A stretch of 64,000 nt of DNA from Lampris incognitus (Eukaryota > Chordata > Actinopteri > Lampriformes > Lampridae). How positions within the stretch are numbered: position 1 is the first letter of the stretch; the number at the start of each line of letters is the position of its first letter. The stretch is taken from NCBI RefSeq assembly GCF_029633865.1, contig NC_079213.1:90295518-90359517 (forward strand), written 5' to 3'. The translations under genes and the position numbers were made by a program. Positions 1-16,000 of the stretch are shown in pieces. The notes under the pieces are model-generated. The model was not told where the DNA came from and searched no databases. It worked only from the letters and a program-made list of their open reading frames with translations.

Positions 1-325
1 TTATAAATGGCTATAAATGTTTTCATTGTTTTTGTCAGGACCTTGAATTATCTTTGTTATCTGCCACTGTACCATCATTTGAGTTCATTTGTTTTTTCTA
101 TTGAAAAATAAACAAATAAACAAGATTTAATTTTCAAATGAAGGGCATCTTAATTTTCAAATTCATTTTAAACTGGATGTGATGTGATACATATATATAT
201 ATATATATCAATACAGATACAGGAAAAAAGTTTTAATACATTGCGGTATAGGCTTGTTTCGTGTGTCACGCACTCATCAGCTACTAAGGGATATATATAT
301 ATGTATGTATATATATATATATATA

Positions 326-392
326 TATCAATAAAGATGCAGGAAAAAAGTTTTAATACATTAAAACTTTTTTTCCTGCATCTTTATTGATA
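326..392. repeat. Hairpin-forming inverted repeat
   Basis: TATCAATAAAGATGCAGGAA at 326 is matched by its complement ending at 392, with a very short loop. The left arm also recurs as a direct copy at about 206-240 (ATCAATACAGATACAGG). It looks like the end of an unknown repeat unit; the flanks are (AT)n. Confidence 0.6.
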
Positions 393-934
393 TTCCGCTC
401 CTCATTAGTTGAGCACTTCTATCAACACCATTGACGGTTTCGGGGAAAAAATGCTATATATATATATATATATATATGGTGGGAGCTTTCTTTGAATGAC
501 TTTGAATGATACAAACTAAAAAAAGAAAAAGAAAAATGGAGGGGGGGGGTGTAGAGTGTGACTTGCCACCACTGTTTCAGACAATCTAATTGAGATAAAA
601 TGAAAAACTTTTTCATCAGTGAGAGTTTTGTGTTGAACACAGCGCTCTGTGTGCGTGTGTGTGTGTATGTGTGTGTGTGTGTGTGTGTGTTGGTGTGTGT
701 CTGTGTGGCATGGGCTGGGTTTCCACATACTGTAAAAGAGGGGTTGGAAAAGGAAAGGGGGATAAGAGGAGAGCATGTCTTGGTTAGGCCTTGAAACGAC
801 TGTCTGGCTCAGCAAACGAGTGCACTGAACATGTGCCTACAAAAACTGGACTCTATTTCTGACTGGTTATTTCTGCTAGATCTGAAATTAAAATTCCCTT
901 TCTCTTTAGGGCACAGGTACACACGCAAACATGC

Positions 935-1977
<1,043 letters not shown>

Positions 1978-1993
1978 TATTGGTTGTATTCTT

Positions 1994-2438
1994 CTTTTTT
2001 TTTTGCTCTCTCCCTTTCTCGCCCCAATTTTATCCGGCCAATTACCCCCACTCTTCCGAGCTGTCCTGGTCGCTGCTCCACCCCCTCTGCCGATCCAGGG
2101 AGGGCTGCAGACTACCACATGCCTCCTCTACATGTGGAGTTGCCAGCCGCTTCTTTTCACCTGACAGTGAGGAGTTTCATCAGGGGGATGTAGCGCTTGG
2201 GAGGATCACGCTATTCGCCCCAGTTGCCCCTCACCCCCCGAACAGGTGCCCCACCGACCAGAGGGGGCGCTAGTGCAAGGACCAGGACACATACCCACGT
2301 CTGGCTTCCCACCCGCAGACACAGCCAATTGTGTCTGTAGGGACGCCCGACTAAGCTGGAGGTAACACGGGGAGTCGAACCGGCGATCCCCGTGTTGGTA
2401 GGCAACAGAATAGACTGCTACGCTACCCGGAGGCCCTG
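1994..2438 (-). mobile_element. tRNA-derived SINE (family 1)
   Basis: About 445 bases with 16-base flanking repeats that differ at one base (TATTGGTTGTATTCTT at 1978-1993 and TATTGGGTGTATTCTT at 2439-2454). The tRNA-like head is at the right end: read on the minus strand, TAGCGTAGCAGTCTATTC and GGTTCGACTCCCC. Confidence 0.85.
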
Positions 2439-5029
2439 TATTGGGTGTATTCTTTCATTCCAGATAGCCTCACCTAAACGTTTCATGAACACGCAGACTT
2501 TCAGTGGATCAGATTTTGCCCATGGGGTGTGAACCCCTAACCCTACCGTGCCCACTGCGCTACACAGGATGGAGAGACAGACAAATAACAAAATAAGTAA
2601 CTAAATAAAACCCCCACCACTGTTCAAACAATAGCTTCAAATGCTGTCAAAGCAGTGCTTACCCAAACAACAAATCTCCCACGTAGCAAAAATCGATAAG
2701 TGGAGCAACCGTCTATTGATCGTTCCTGTGTCTTGAATACACTGTGTGATGTTACGCTCCGCTGGCCGGCTTGGACCACGGGCTTTGACCGAGTCCCTGT
2801 TGGCAATAACAATATTTATATGCACCATTCCATAAAGCCTTAAGCTTTATGCAGTCCATGCATTGGATAAGAGGCTACTTTTCCAGTGTAATCTTCCTTT
2901 GAGTTATTTATGACCTTTGAACCCGGGGTACAGCCTAGTGGTGTGTGCGTATAGAAACAACTGTTGAGCAAGTGTAGAGCTGCCGCACATTTCATGGTCA
3001 TCCATTTCCCTGGAGAAGTCAGATTCAGCCCGTACTGGAAGGATAAATGTGTCACTTCTAAAGCGCTGCTGAACGTCTCGAGAGAATCTCATTATCGCCC
3101 ACCCCCCGCCTGTTCATTTCATAGGAAATGAGAGAACAAAACTGTCATCAGTTGCAAAGGTATAAAGAGTTTTATGTATGACATGTATGAAATAGCTCAA
3201 ATAAATACTCATTGATTTCCCTGTGCCTCTGCGGCGAGGTGACAGGGGTAAGGGTTGAAATGCCACTGCCCTCTATAGGCAGCAAAGTCACATGACACAA
3301 TCCCCCCCCAAAAGAAGTATTGATCAATATTTGTCCCTCAGCGATGTTTCTGGGGGGGGACAGTGTCTAACTCTCATCGTCGATAAGCTGCCGATTCATT
3401 TCAAACTGAGGGGCGATGCTGTCATAACGTTGTCTTTCCAACTCCCGAACTTCTTCCACCTCCCCTTTGTTTTCCTCCCTCATCCCCTCTCTCTCCTCCC
3501 TCTCCTCCCTCAGGGGCTCAAAGTTATTGATAGTTGGAAGTTATGGGCTCATAATATGACGGACACTGCATGGGCAGGAGCCCATTATACCCAGGTAATG
3601 GATGGTGCCGGGGCTTTGAATGACATTGCCCAGAGATTGGATGACGGAGGGTGGAGCGATTTATGGGCTAGCCAAAGACCCCCCCTCCCCTCTCAGCCCC
3701 CACCCACCCCCACCCACCCTATTTATTTCCAGCTTGATAAGGGAACAGATGAGGCGTGCCTGTATTTATGGTGTAGAAGTTCATAAAGACTACTGGCTGA
3801 GAATGGGAAAGTTGGAAACTGCTCAGGAGGAACGGCAAACTCCCTTCAGATCAAACCGTTCCTCTCGCGTGCTGACTTTGTCTCATTCCTGTTTGCTGGG
3901 GGCAAACAAAGAAACTGAAATGTCACGTGCTCTTGCTATTCACAGTTGAACTGATGGTCTAAACACTCGTTTATGTGTTGAGCGAATCTCGTGAACCTCG
4001 GGCCCCCCGAAACCTGTTCCAAATACCAGATTCAGTTCAAAGATACGAAAGTGTCAATAAGAAAATGTTGAGTTAGTTTCCTTCCTTTTTATAAATTGTA
4101 GGTTTCATCAGACATGTGCTTTCTGCAGCAGTGCTTGGAGCAAAGTGTCTTGTATTAAACCTATGCATCAGTTATTGTGCAAACTGTATTCACAAAAATC
4201 CAAACGCATCAAAATCAGCTTCTTTTGGCACTATGCATTTCCTAACATCAATTAGGCGCCTCTGAAACAGGAGAAACAAAAACAATAACAAAAAAAATCA
4301 AATTAAACACAAAACATGTTCTGTTGTCGTTCTGTTCTGGTTTATTTGTAAAATCTAATCAGGTGACGTGCCAAATTTCTCCTGAACACAGTCAACGAAG
4401 TGCTGATAAAACTGTCACATGTCTCAGTTGCTCCACTTACACAAACAGAACATTATCTGCCATCAATTAATTAAGCCCTGCTGGTAATTAAGAGCACCGG
4501 TTGCCATTGGAAATGAGGCAGCTGTGCATTTATTTCAAATGTTTGATGGTTCACCGCTGCTCTCTAGTGCTCTGCACCACCTCACATAGAGAGAGAGTTA
4601 AATCCCTGCGCCCGGGTGCCGCCACAGACCACAACCAAAGCCATCTATTGTTGACCACTGAGCGATCGGGGGGTTAACCACATTGCTGAAGGGCACGCTG
4701 ACGACAGTTACTGAGGAAAGAGGGGAGGGCACTACTCGTTGTTTCTCTTCCCCTGAACCATGTTTCCCCCGCTAGCGTAGGGATTCAAACTGGAGACCCT
4801 CCGGTCAAAAGCCTGCTGCTTCTCTAACCTCGAAGGGGCTGCTACACCTGCTTGTGGAGAACCCTCGACAGGGGGGAGGAGGAGGGGGAGGACGCCCATG
4901 AAAAAGGCTTGTCAACATTATCTGTTTTATTGATTTCACAGTAAAGCCTTGCCGCTTAAGCTTTATGTTGCTTTGGCTGGCCCCATTGAAAATACAACAA
5001 CTGCAAATAAAAAACGATTTCCTTAAAAC

Positions 5030-5065
<36 letters not shown>

Positions 5066-6605
5066 AAATTGCCTGCTTACCACCTCAGGTTTTGCATGCA
5101 TTATTGTTAAGTGTTCACACATTTCATCATCTTTATGGGTAGCTGTTATGTCGGGAATGTGTTCTCCGAGCATGCTCTTCCTCTTTCCGGAGGAATCATC
5201 TGTGTTGCAAAAGGCGCGCCTACTGTGGTACAATGTGAACCGAGGGTGTAAGATAAGCAACAAAAGAAGACCGCCGAGGAAAACAAAGAGTGGTTTCAGA
5301 TCAAAAAATGCTGTCCGGACTCATTTTTGATGCACACATTTTTTCTATATATATGATAAATGCAGGTGTGCAGGCTTAGAAATGCTGGTAATAACCAGTC
5401 ACTTAAACAAAGAGGTGCCTCGGCTGTTAAGTAGATGTGAATAATGAATGCAATGACTGAGGCTTGCACCAAGGAACCTCTGCATGGTTCTTATTGCCTT
5501 TACTAGTGCTTCACTATCATAAACTATCATTTGTAGGGTCACAGCCATGTTTTGTTATATTGCTCATGGGGGTACTGTAGTTGTGGGCCTTACACTGCTC
5601 ACAGTAGCTTTCTTGTAATACTGGTTGACTGGGAATTATAGTGTATGCTAAAGGTGTGCTCATGGTCAAGTGGTCAGAAAGAGTGTCCTTTAAAATGTGC
5701 TCAACAAAAAGTGTGATAGTAAAAATCAATCTCTGTCGTGTTAAAACCTCAAATATATTAATAGCTATTCAAAAGTGAGAGTCCAATTGAATAGCTTCAG
5801 TTTCACACAGGCACCGGGAGCAGACTTTTATTTTCACCATTGTTCCAGTTTCACCCACTTTTGCTTTGAGACTGGCCCAGTCGACTGTGCGCTGCAGTTA
5901 CCAACATGATGTGTTATGAAAATCAGAAATACGAGGTGTCCACGCTGGCACTGATGTGAAAACAGCCCCATAGCTGAATACATTTGCTTCTTCTTTTTTT
6001 TTTTTTGCTAATGTATAAAGAAGAAGAAGTATGAGAGGGAGAAGCTGGTATGATAAAGAGAGGAAGAGTCTCAGCTGTCACTGAGAAAGAGAAGAAGAGA
6101 ACTGGTGACATGAAGGGAACCAGGAAAACAGATAACAGGTGGTGGTGGGGGGGGGGGCACTTCAGTTTCTCAATCACAATCTCCCTGCAAAAAAAAAAAG
6201 AAGGAAAGTTAAATTAGGTGGAAAAAGTGAGCACAGATGGGAGGTTTCCTCTCCGCTCCTGAGTTGGCGTGCAGTCTTTGTTACTCACAAACTAACTAAC
6301 ACCCTGTGATTCATTGAGTTTTGCTGCTGGAAAAATGTAACACTTCCTGATCTAAAAAAAAAAGGCAAAAACCTGAGAGAAAAACCTTTCCATCTGCTTA
6401 AATCCCAGTGTTCTCTGAAAGGGCCAAAACAATCAAGATTCCTTTACTAACGTGACTGTTTGCATAAGCGATAACCTGACCCTTACGGCGGCACTGCTCC
6501 AGCCTGCTGATCACAGTGATAACAGATGGAATAATACTGTAAGCACCTGATAATACCCTGATCACTGCAACGACTGACATCACACTGTGTCAAGCACCAG
6601 GAAGA

Positions 6606-6608
<3 letters not shown>

Positions 6609-6663
<55 letters not shown>
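6609..6663. repeat. (CA)n microsatellite
   Basis: About 27 CA units, pure. Confidence 0.97.
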
Positions 6664-6665
<2 letters not shown>

Positions 6666-7357
6666 TAATACGGTGAATTTAAAATACCTTTCTTTATGTG
6701 ATTAGATACTTAGACACTGGTCAATAGACTGGAAAAATGGCTGCAAATAAATAAATGGGGGGACAAGCCCCAAAAAAAAAAATCAACAAAAGTAATTTCT
6801 CAAAGGAATAATCCAGAATTTACTAGACACTTAAGCTGTTTCTCCAGACAACTTCTTGTTTTTGTTCTTGTTTTTTAATAGATTAGGATATCCAAATGAT
6901 GAAACGGGTTAACTGCCAAACCAACCAGCCACCAGTATAGCATCATTATATCAGTAAACCATCTCTGATTTGGCTTGTGGTACCCCCCCCCCCGGCATTA
7001 AACATATCCTGAAGCTGCTCACTGGGCACTTCAATCAGCCTACGAGTAAATCTGAGCAGACACAAAGCTTCCGCATTAGAGCACATTTCAAAGAGGGCAT
7101 GCTAAATGTCACTACAGCTATGCAGACAAGCCAGTTACCAGCAGGGTCAACGGTGTGTGTCATTGGAGCAGCTTTTAGCCTGGCAGGGATGCCTGGCCTG
7201 TTCAGCCTGTCTTTTTACAGGCAGACCCTGGTCTAATATGCAGGAGCAGCTGGCCATCACCAGCAGCCTCCTATAGCAAGCCTGACACCTCTGTGGCCCT
7301 GACGCTTCATTAATTTCTCTTCAGACCAGTGGGGGCTGTTGACCAGCCTGACCTCTT

Positions 7358-7360
<3 letters not shown>

Positions 7361-7426
<66 letters not shown>
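7361..7426. repeat. (CA)n microsatellite
   Basis: About 32 CA units. A shorter run lies at 7544-7562. Confidence 0.97.
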
Positions 7427-9423
7427 AAAATACTTAAGTGTGCTAGCTTGCATGCTTATTAATACACAAACACACAAACATCCCCATAGCGATGGATTTA
7501 AGTACAGTATGACCAAATATAAACATGTAAACACATACCCATAAACACACACACACACACACTTTTATATGGTCTGGGCTGGCTTATTTATTCTAAGGCT
7601 TAATTATTTTTTTTTAAAAACAATCGAAAAAAAACTTGACTATCAGCCATGGAAAATAAATTCAGACTGAGTGGATCAGCAGACTGCAGCTGTTCCACAA
7701 TAGGGCACATCCTTAAACACCACTGATTTTATTATGACTGTAACCAGCTGAAAGATCAGTCCTTGTTTTGCGTCACCAGACTAGACTACAACAGATGCCA
7801 CAACGACAGACAAAATAGAAATAGAATGGAGTACAATAGAACTGAATCAATATCAAGTGACACAGCAATCATCACGCGATAGGACCGATTACAACGGAAA
7901 CAGACTCAAATATAACCACAATGGATTAGAAAACATAATAATCACATCACAGCGACACACATCTCTGACTCACTTTTTACAGTTTTCCTCCCTTCCTGGC
8001 AGCTTAATAAGACTACAAATAGGAGGTACATTTGATGAAAAACCATTTAATTTGACATTCACCTCAACTCTCAATCACTCCAGTTGTACCGCACAGTTTG
8101 ACTTTATTTTCCACTAATAAGATCAGGGAAAAAAGAAAAAACAACAACTCCACATTAATTATTGTTGACACAGAAGGAAAAAAGCAGAAAACATAATTAG
8201 ATGTGAGGGGAAACAGAAACTATTTATGGTGACCAAGGGGCCTCGCTTAATGATCAGACTGCAGCTAAAGCCTCTCTATTGATTTCCTCGTTAAATATAC
8301 GGCTCAATTAAAGAAACGACTGATTAAAAGACGGCCGCATACGGCAGCGGTGGATGTGGACACGCTGCATACTGTGGTGAGAGAATCACACGATTCCCCT
8401 CTTTCCTCCCTGACTCCTTACATGCAGCGAGGGGGGAACCCTGTTTCGCAGGGGTCCACACCTTCCTATGTGAAAAGCCATATTTCACACTAACGATGAG
8501 CTGTGACATCCACTGGCATTTTTCCTGTATTGAAATGCATTTGTATTTCAATTTACAGAATGATTTCATAATGTGATATTATTACATTATAGTAGAAGTA
8601 GTAGATTCATAATGTGATTTAATTAGAAGAGTTACCACTCATTTTACATGCAGACAAAGCTACCAACACACACCTATTGTAATCTGCATGAGCGCTAAAA
8701 TTATTTCTGGACGGTATTCCTGAGGCATACTTTTTGAGAAACAACGTCCTCTGGGCTTTATTTACTTAACATAACAGAACAACACGACGAACATCCCTGT
8801 CGATGTTTTCAGAGAAATAAAATGAGCCGTCGTATGTCGGCGCTAAAAGCACTCTGCCAACGCCGGCAAAACAGACAAACAACACTAAAATTCACCTCTA
8901 AGTGTATGAAGCAAACGTATTCAAACAATACATACTACCAATCTACTCTCCCTGTTAAAACGCAGCACCTGTTTAACACGACAGACCGAGGCTCCCCCCC
9001 CCCCCATTCGACTCAGCCTTGTCGGTGACAAATAAAAGCCTTGACAGTCTGTGTAACCTCACCGTGAGAGAAATGACAGGATCACCATGTATAATGGAAA
9101 ACCTTTCTGTTTTTTTTCCATTGGAAAGAAATGAAAAAGAATAATAATAATAAAAAAAGTCAAAGTCAAACACCTAGCCAAAGTTTGCAAAGTTGTTTAG
9201 AAGTTTTAGATGCGGTGGCTATTCAAGTTCTTGACTGTGTTCAATGAAATGTTAGTTTGTAAAAAAAAAAGAAAAAAAGATTTCAAGCCGTTTCATTGTC
9301 GGTGCCTGAGCTCATCCGGTGTCTCCAATTTCCTCAATGATCAGAAAGGAGGATGAAACACGGGGAGAAGTAGAGAGAAAGGGCAACAGACTGAGGAGGA
9401 GGATGTGTGTGTGTATGGTTCGA

Positions 9424-9425
<2 letters not shown>

Positions 9426-9503
<78 letters not shown>
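9426..9503. repeat. (GT)n microsatellite beside the adgrd2 exon 19 donor
   Basis: About 38 GT units ending 9 bases from the exon boundary at 9513. Confidence 0.97.
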
Positions 9504-9507
<4 letters not shown>

Positions 9508-9512
9508 TGTAC

Positions 9513-9633
9513 CTGCAGGGAGTTGAGGAGGATGAAGATGTAGGCCATGATGATGGAGAGGGGTACCAGGACCCCGCAGATCCAGGTCAGCCCAAGAATG
9601 GGTAGGAGTACTAATACAGCTTTCACAGCAGCC
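9513..9633 (-). CDS. adgrd2: adgrd2 exon 19, helix 6 and first part of helix 7 (residues 909-949)
   Basis: 121 bases, acceptor GGGAGTGCAG, donor CTGCAG-GTACAA. It encodes AAVKAVLVLLPILGLTWICG then MAYIFILLNSLQ. LLPILGLTW is the adhesion-GPCR TM6 motif and the exon ends within TM7, as in ADGRD1 where GLFIFLFHC follows. The donor is followed within 10 bases by a long (CA)n tract on this strand. The next exon was not found to the left. Confidence 0.9.
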
Positions 9634-11022
9634 CTGCACTCCCACACACAGTGACACACAGACAATCATGCAAATTGTACAAAGAAATTATACAGCCATA
9701 CAAAAGATGAAAAAACACAACTTAGAAATGGCAGAGCAATGCACCAGTTTGCCCCCCCCCCCAATGTCCTGAGCTCCACTCTGGGTTGCACAACCTTTTT
9801 GAATTCCTTTCTGGTCCGAACTGAGCTGGTTTGGCAGGCCGGTGATTCCAAGTACAACACAGGGTGGCTGGTAAGACTCACAGGGTGACAACGTCCTACC
9901 TTAAATCCACCTTAATTCTGTTTAGAGTGGAATTAAACTTCCCACTCAGGTGACCGCCAAACCGCACCAGCTGTGACTGTGTATGCATGTATTGGTGAGT
10001 GGTAATGTGTGTGTGTGTGTGTGTGTCGTGGCAGGCGGTGAGCCCTAGTATATTCAGCGGAGGAATGTGTATGAGTTTCCATGCCAGCTGCCACCCAGGG
10101 ACAGCGAAGGGCTCAAGGCCTGCATTGATATCCCTCCACAGAGTGGGTACTGTGAGTCTTGGTGGGCTGAGGTGGTCAAATAACTTTTCAACTTTGGGAG
10201 AATAAACCAGATCATAAGACACGAGGTTATCAATCTGTGGTTGCTGATGTACCATCATGGGTATGGAACAAAAGAAGTCAATGAAGGGAAGCAGTCGGTG
10301 CCAAGATTAATAAGAGTATTAAGGAGTGGCGAACTATTTGTTGTGCTTAGAATCTACATTTCCAAATTTTTAAAAAAAAGCACCAATGCCAATTTAATAT
10401 ACTAATATTATGCATTTAAATCACACTTTGAGTATAACTTTTTATGTTTGCCTATTAACTTCATATAAAATAAAAGACACTAGAATAGTAACTCCAAATT
10501 TATCCAGAAGATTTCCCCTGATATATAACTGTCAAATTTAAAACTTAAAAACTAACTTGTACATTATTAATAAGTTCTAGTAGAAATTTGACCCTAGCTA
10601 ATGTGATAAATGAGGTTCTCTGTTTTCAAAAGGCAAATCTCATGTAAAATCCTCCGGCTACATACATTTTTATTTGCTGCACACTGACTTTTCAGCCTGT
10701 CTGCTCCAGGCTTGTTTCCATAGTGAAAAGAGGATAAATGTCTCCCCCTGCTGGCCACATACCTGAACTGCTCGTAGGCCTGTTCCATGGGACTGGCGCC
10801 CAAGGCCAGCATGATGGACCTCCTCCTGGCTGTGGAGATGGTGATGACCACCACCCTGGCGAGAACCATGATATTCACCTGCATGAAAATGGCGAGAGAG
10901 GACAAACAGACTATTTCCCACTGAAAAAGGTTTATGTTTTTTTGTTTATTTGCTTGTGTTTACCAGCAGTGATTCCGGGCCTCTCTCAGTGCATGGAGCA
11001 GTAAAAGAAGGAATGTAAAGAG

Positions 11023-11096
<74 letters not shown>

Positions 11097-11511
11097 AAAA
11101 AAAAAAAGATAGCCAGGTAGAAAAGCTGACTAGCAGTGCTTCGATTCTAACCGTGATGATGAAGATGACTGGCCCGGCAAAGCCCCAGATGACGCCATTC
11201 TGAACACTGAGCCAACAGTGGCCATCAGCCGAGTACTTTCCTGAGGCTGAAGCCAACGTGATGGTCACAATCAGCACCGGCAGACCTGGAAAGAGAGAGA
11301 GAGAATTTGAATTTTAAAGCAAGTCTTTATTTAACAAAAAAATTTAACAAAAAACAGACTTGAAATCTTTCTAAACATAAACAATACTTGTCAAAGTACA
11401 AACACTCAATAAGCATCTTTTAACAATCCCAAAAAACAAATCATTCAACAACAACTATATACTGTTGTTGTTGAATGAGAGAGAGAGAGAAAATAAGGTA
11501 GGGGAAGGAAT

Positions 11512-11579
<68 letters not shown>

Positions 11580-12986
11580 AGGTAGAGGAAGGAAGGTATG
11601 ACAGACAGAATTTTTCCATGGGGGGGTGAATGATGGCCACTTATTCAATTATTTATTTATTTATCTTAGGATTAAATTCTTAAATGACATTAATTTTCAG
11701 CCAAAATGCACGAGTAGCTTAGAAGCCAGCATATTTACAATCAATGCGGATATGCAATCGAGTCACAGTTGAACGCTGCATAGGAATGTGTACAGTAAAT
11801 TCACAGCAAATTCATATTGCTCATTTATTGACAATCCATGTCAGCGTAAAAGCACCGATTACTATCCTTTCACTGTCTTTAAAATCATTTACTCTGTCCA
11901 TTCCTCTCTACACCTGAGGCCTTGTCATGCTTTACTTCATTGTTTATCTGTTTTATTGATCTCTTCAACTGGTTTTGTTCCGAGTATTTTACAGCTCTGT
12001 TTTATGAACAGCACACCAACAAATATCAATGACGTTTATGATTGCCTATTGACCACAAAATGTTAGCACCGAGATGTTAACAGAGGGGATGTAATATTTT
12101 TTCTACAGACTGCAGATGATTGTGCACTGGGGACATTTGGGGGGTGTGCACGAGATTTGATCAGTTTGACCAGGAAAACTGGAATCGCTGCCAAGGCTCA
12201 AGTCGATACAGAGCTTTGTTTTCTCTTTAAATGCATCATTTTGCTCAGTTCTTTTGCCAAATTTAGCTTCCACACCAATTATACCACCATCTTAACTGTA
12301 GCCTCATAAGCTACGTCTCTGTTCCATGACTCTGAGCTTATGTCATCCCCCGGCATCATACTCAGTATAAATTCCTCATTTCATCCTGGGCTAGTGCACT
12401 GCCTGATGCACAGAATTTTGAGAAGAAGAAGAAGAAGAAGAAAGCCACTTTATTTTGTCATTGTACATTTTTGCCACAATGAAATTTGCTCTCTGCATTT
12501 AACCCATCCTATTGTAGTATAGGAGCAGTGGGCAGCTGCAGCACCCGCAGACCAACTCCAGTTCTTCTTTCCATTGCCTTGCTCAGGGGCACAGACAGGA
12601 GTATTAACCCTAACATGCATGTCTTTTTGATGGTGGGAGGAAACCAATGCAGACGCAGAAAGAACATGCAAACTCCACACAGAAAGGATCTGGGATGGCC
12701 TGGGGTTCGAACCCAGGACCTTTTCGCTGTGAGGCAACAGTGCTAACCACTGGGCCACCATGTTATGCGTAGTTCACTGTAACAAGTTTTGCACTGGCCC
12801 TTTGTACTGACTGTGAGGTGCCGTTGCCCCTGGTGTCCCTACCATTAGCGCCAGTATTTGCTCATATCATCATGCTAGTGATTTGTGTCTCTGCAGGAAG
12901 GGATTTGGAGCTTTTTTCTTTTCTTTTTCTTTTTTTTACATTTTTCAAGAGTTGCGGTTTTCTATAATCTCTCTCTCTCTCTCTCG

Positions 12987-13036
<50 letters not shown>

Positions 13037-16000
13037 GTCAATGTATACTTGCACCAATATCACCAAAACAAACTCATGGTTGCCTATTACACTTGGAGGA
13101 TGAAGTAATTCTGATTCTGTTAGGTTATGGTAAGAGGTAGAATGGTGCCTTTGTCTTTACAGAGACAGAAACTACCCTCCCTGGTTAAGCTATGCATATG
13201 AGTACCTCTATCTGTGAGGTATCGTATTCTATCCCCTTACCCCAGCCAATGAGATAGTAGTACTTCATGTGTTGGTCTTCACTGAGGTTGACGGTGACCA
13301 CTTTGCTCCACAGCAGAAGGCCCTCCACCAGCATCCAGCTGAAGGCCGCCATGAAGAAGAGATGTAGTAGGGCTGCAACTAGTGTGCAGGCCACCTGGAG
13401 ACACACAGACAGAAAGACAGACAAACATACAGACAGAAAGACAAATAGTCAGACAGACACCAACACACAAACAAACAGACAAGCAGAGACATGCAAGCAC
13501 AACCAAAACATTTTCTTAACATCTTACAACAACTATAAAATTAGAAGTTTGAACTCCAGTTTGCACAGAGAAACTGCAAATATCCTCATATTTACACAGA
13601 AATGCTGATATTTTCACCCGGATTCATGTCTTTCATTGTAATGAAGCCAAATATTTCAGTTTTTTCACTCAAAAAGTGTTTTTAAGAGTGCAGATGTACT
13701 TTTAGGCTAATGTCCCAAACCAGAACTCTGGATGAGAAACCAGATACCACACACTATATATATACAAGGTGGTATAAAAAGCAGATTAAAGTATATATCA
13801 TATATACAAGTGCTAGTCCTCAAAAAATTTGAATGAAATCTACACTGAAACTGTGATTTGTTTATATAGTCTCTGTCTTTGTCATTTATCTATCTGTGTG
13901 TGCATGTGTGCATGTGTACACATGAAATACTGTTGTGTGTGCACATACATATGTTACACACATGCATGATACTATCTCATTTGCTGCATTTTCACCAAGC
14001 AACCATCTGCTTCCAGGGGTGAGCCACACTGACATGACCTCGGGTCAGAGGGTCAGGGGTCAAACCAACTACAGGCCATTGAGTGACCATTCAGAGAGTG
14101 GGCCTTGTCTTTTGGTTGATGGATACGACATTAGTGGTCACTTATGTCAAAAATGTCATCCCATTTGTTTTACTGATGATCCTGGTCTGATCACATATCT
14201 AATTAGTGACCCTTTATCACACACCAATGATAGTGATTTATTCAACATTCTCTGGAATCCTTATTTTGTTAATTTACAGCACTTTGATGTAATGGCATAA
14301 TAGTGAGGGGGGTTTCAAATAACAGCTATACTTTTATACATGTGAGGTTGCGCTAATTTAAGCAACTTAGCTTAATTGGTTAATTGCAGTGACAATGGAA
14401 TGTGTGTGCAGGTCACTGAAGCTCTTATCAATGCTGAGCAGAGGTGTGGAGGGACATGGGCTATGCTGAGCGCTCTCTATGTATTGTGAGTCTAATTCAA
14501 TGAAATGTGTGCGGTGCATTCTTCACTTAATGATTGCTAACTTCAATTATATAACCACTGGCCCAAGACACCTCCCCCATTCCCCTGCTTTTCTTTGCAT
14601 TCAATCAAGCCAGGTCTCTTCACAATCCCTCACCTTAGTTTCATAGCAAACCTAATTGTTCCCTGATTTGCATGAAGAAAATGCCAAGATTTAGGACTAG
14701 CAAGCACATTACAAAATTTAAGATACTGTATCAGTTTGTGTGTGTGAACTGGGCAGCCTCTGGTCAGCGTGCATGGACCCAGATAGCACAAAGTGGAGAT
14801 GCTGGGTGTGTCTGTACCTTATTGTGGATGGCTGAGTGTGTCTGTACCTTATTGTGGATGGCTGAGCCACTGCAGAGTAGAACCACCTGGGCACAGATGA
14901 GAGCGATGAACAGGTTCTTATGGATGGATGTCCGGTCGGATTTGGGTATGCTGTTTAAAGGCAAGAATGGATGTCTTCAAATGTTAGCTTTTAAAATTAG
15001 ACATCTATTTGAAGAAAAAAAAGTGCTGTTACAAAAATAACAAATTTTAATGGATTATGAGTTTTCTGTTAACAAGACAGTAGCATTTGAGTTCGGTTAA
15101 AACTGATTATTATAAAAATCTCAGAGAAGACATTTTTCGGAGGTATCCAACATTTTTTTTGCGGATACTTTTTTTTTAGGATTTTAATTAGAAATTTGAA
15201 TTTGATTAAATCAAATTAAGAATAAATCTTCTAATTTTTCCTAAATCTTTTTTTTCGAATTTTAATTAAAAAAATTTTAGAACTTAGGATGTTTATTTAC
15301 CATAAACCATACCATACAACTCGCTTTCGCTAAAGCAAAACATTGAAAAAAACACTTTCTAAAATACAAACCCATCTCTGATGGATGCAGTTGGCTGTTA
15401 ATTGCGGGTTTGCAATAATGAATCAGATTTTTTTTTTCATTCATTTATTTTCTGGTAAAGCGTGAGAAGGAGTTTTCTAGTGGGACTGAATCCCAAACCA
15501 CCAACAGCAGGGATCTTAAGACCCACAGTTATGCAGAACATGGACACATCAAATGTTTCCATTTCAAATTTTCTAAAGCAGACACGGTGGCGAGGAGAAT
15601 GGAGTTCAGAGGAACTGAAGGGGCACTCATTACCTCCTGATGGGCCTCATTTAAACCTACTTTAGATGTGCACCACCAGTTGTGCCTGCCATAATATCAT
15701 TGTGTGAAGTTCTGAGCCTCCTTATGCACTATAGACACGTGCCTCTGCCTGCTTGTCTTTGTCTGCCTGTGTGGGAATGGGCATGTGTGCATTCGTATAT
15801 GTGCATGCATGTGTGCGAGTATGTGTGGGTGAACTGCATCTATGTGCACTCTGATTTAGGTCAGTCGTAAATTGTCCGGCAGTCCCTCTCTTCCTGGCTG
15901 CCGGCTGATTGGGATCTCCCCAGGTGACCCTAATGTTAATTAACAGCTGCTGAATGTAGTCATAAACCTTCAGAATGGACTCCCACCCAGACAGCACTAA

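Larger units (their letters stand above)
2455..9425. other. Non-coding stretch downstream of or within the 3' part of adgrd2
   Basis: Unique-looking sequence with (CA)n runs and short homopolymers. I searched the minus strand for the missing exon encoding the end of TM7 and saw none. A short (GT)n run lies at 5033-5063. Listed open frames are short and lack splice sites or family motifs. Confidence 0.5.
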
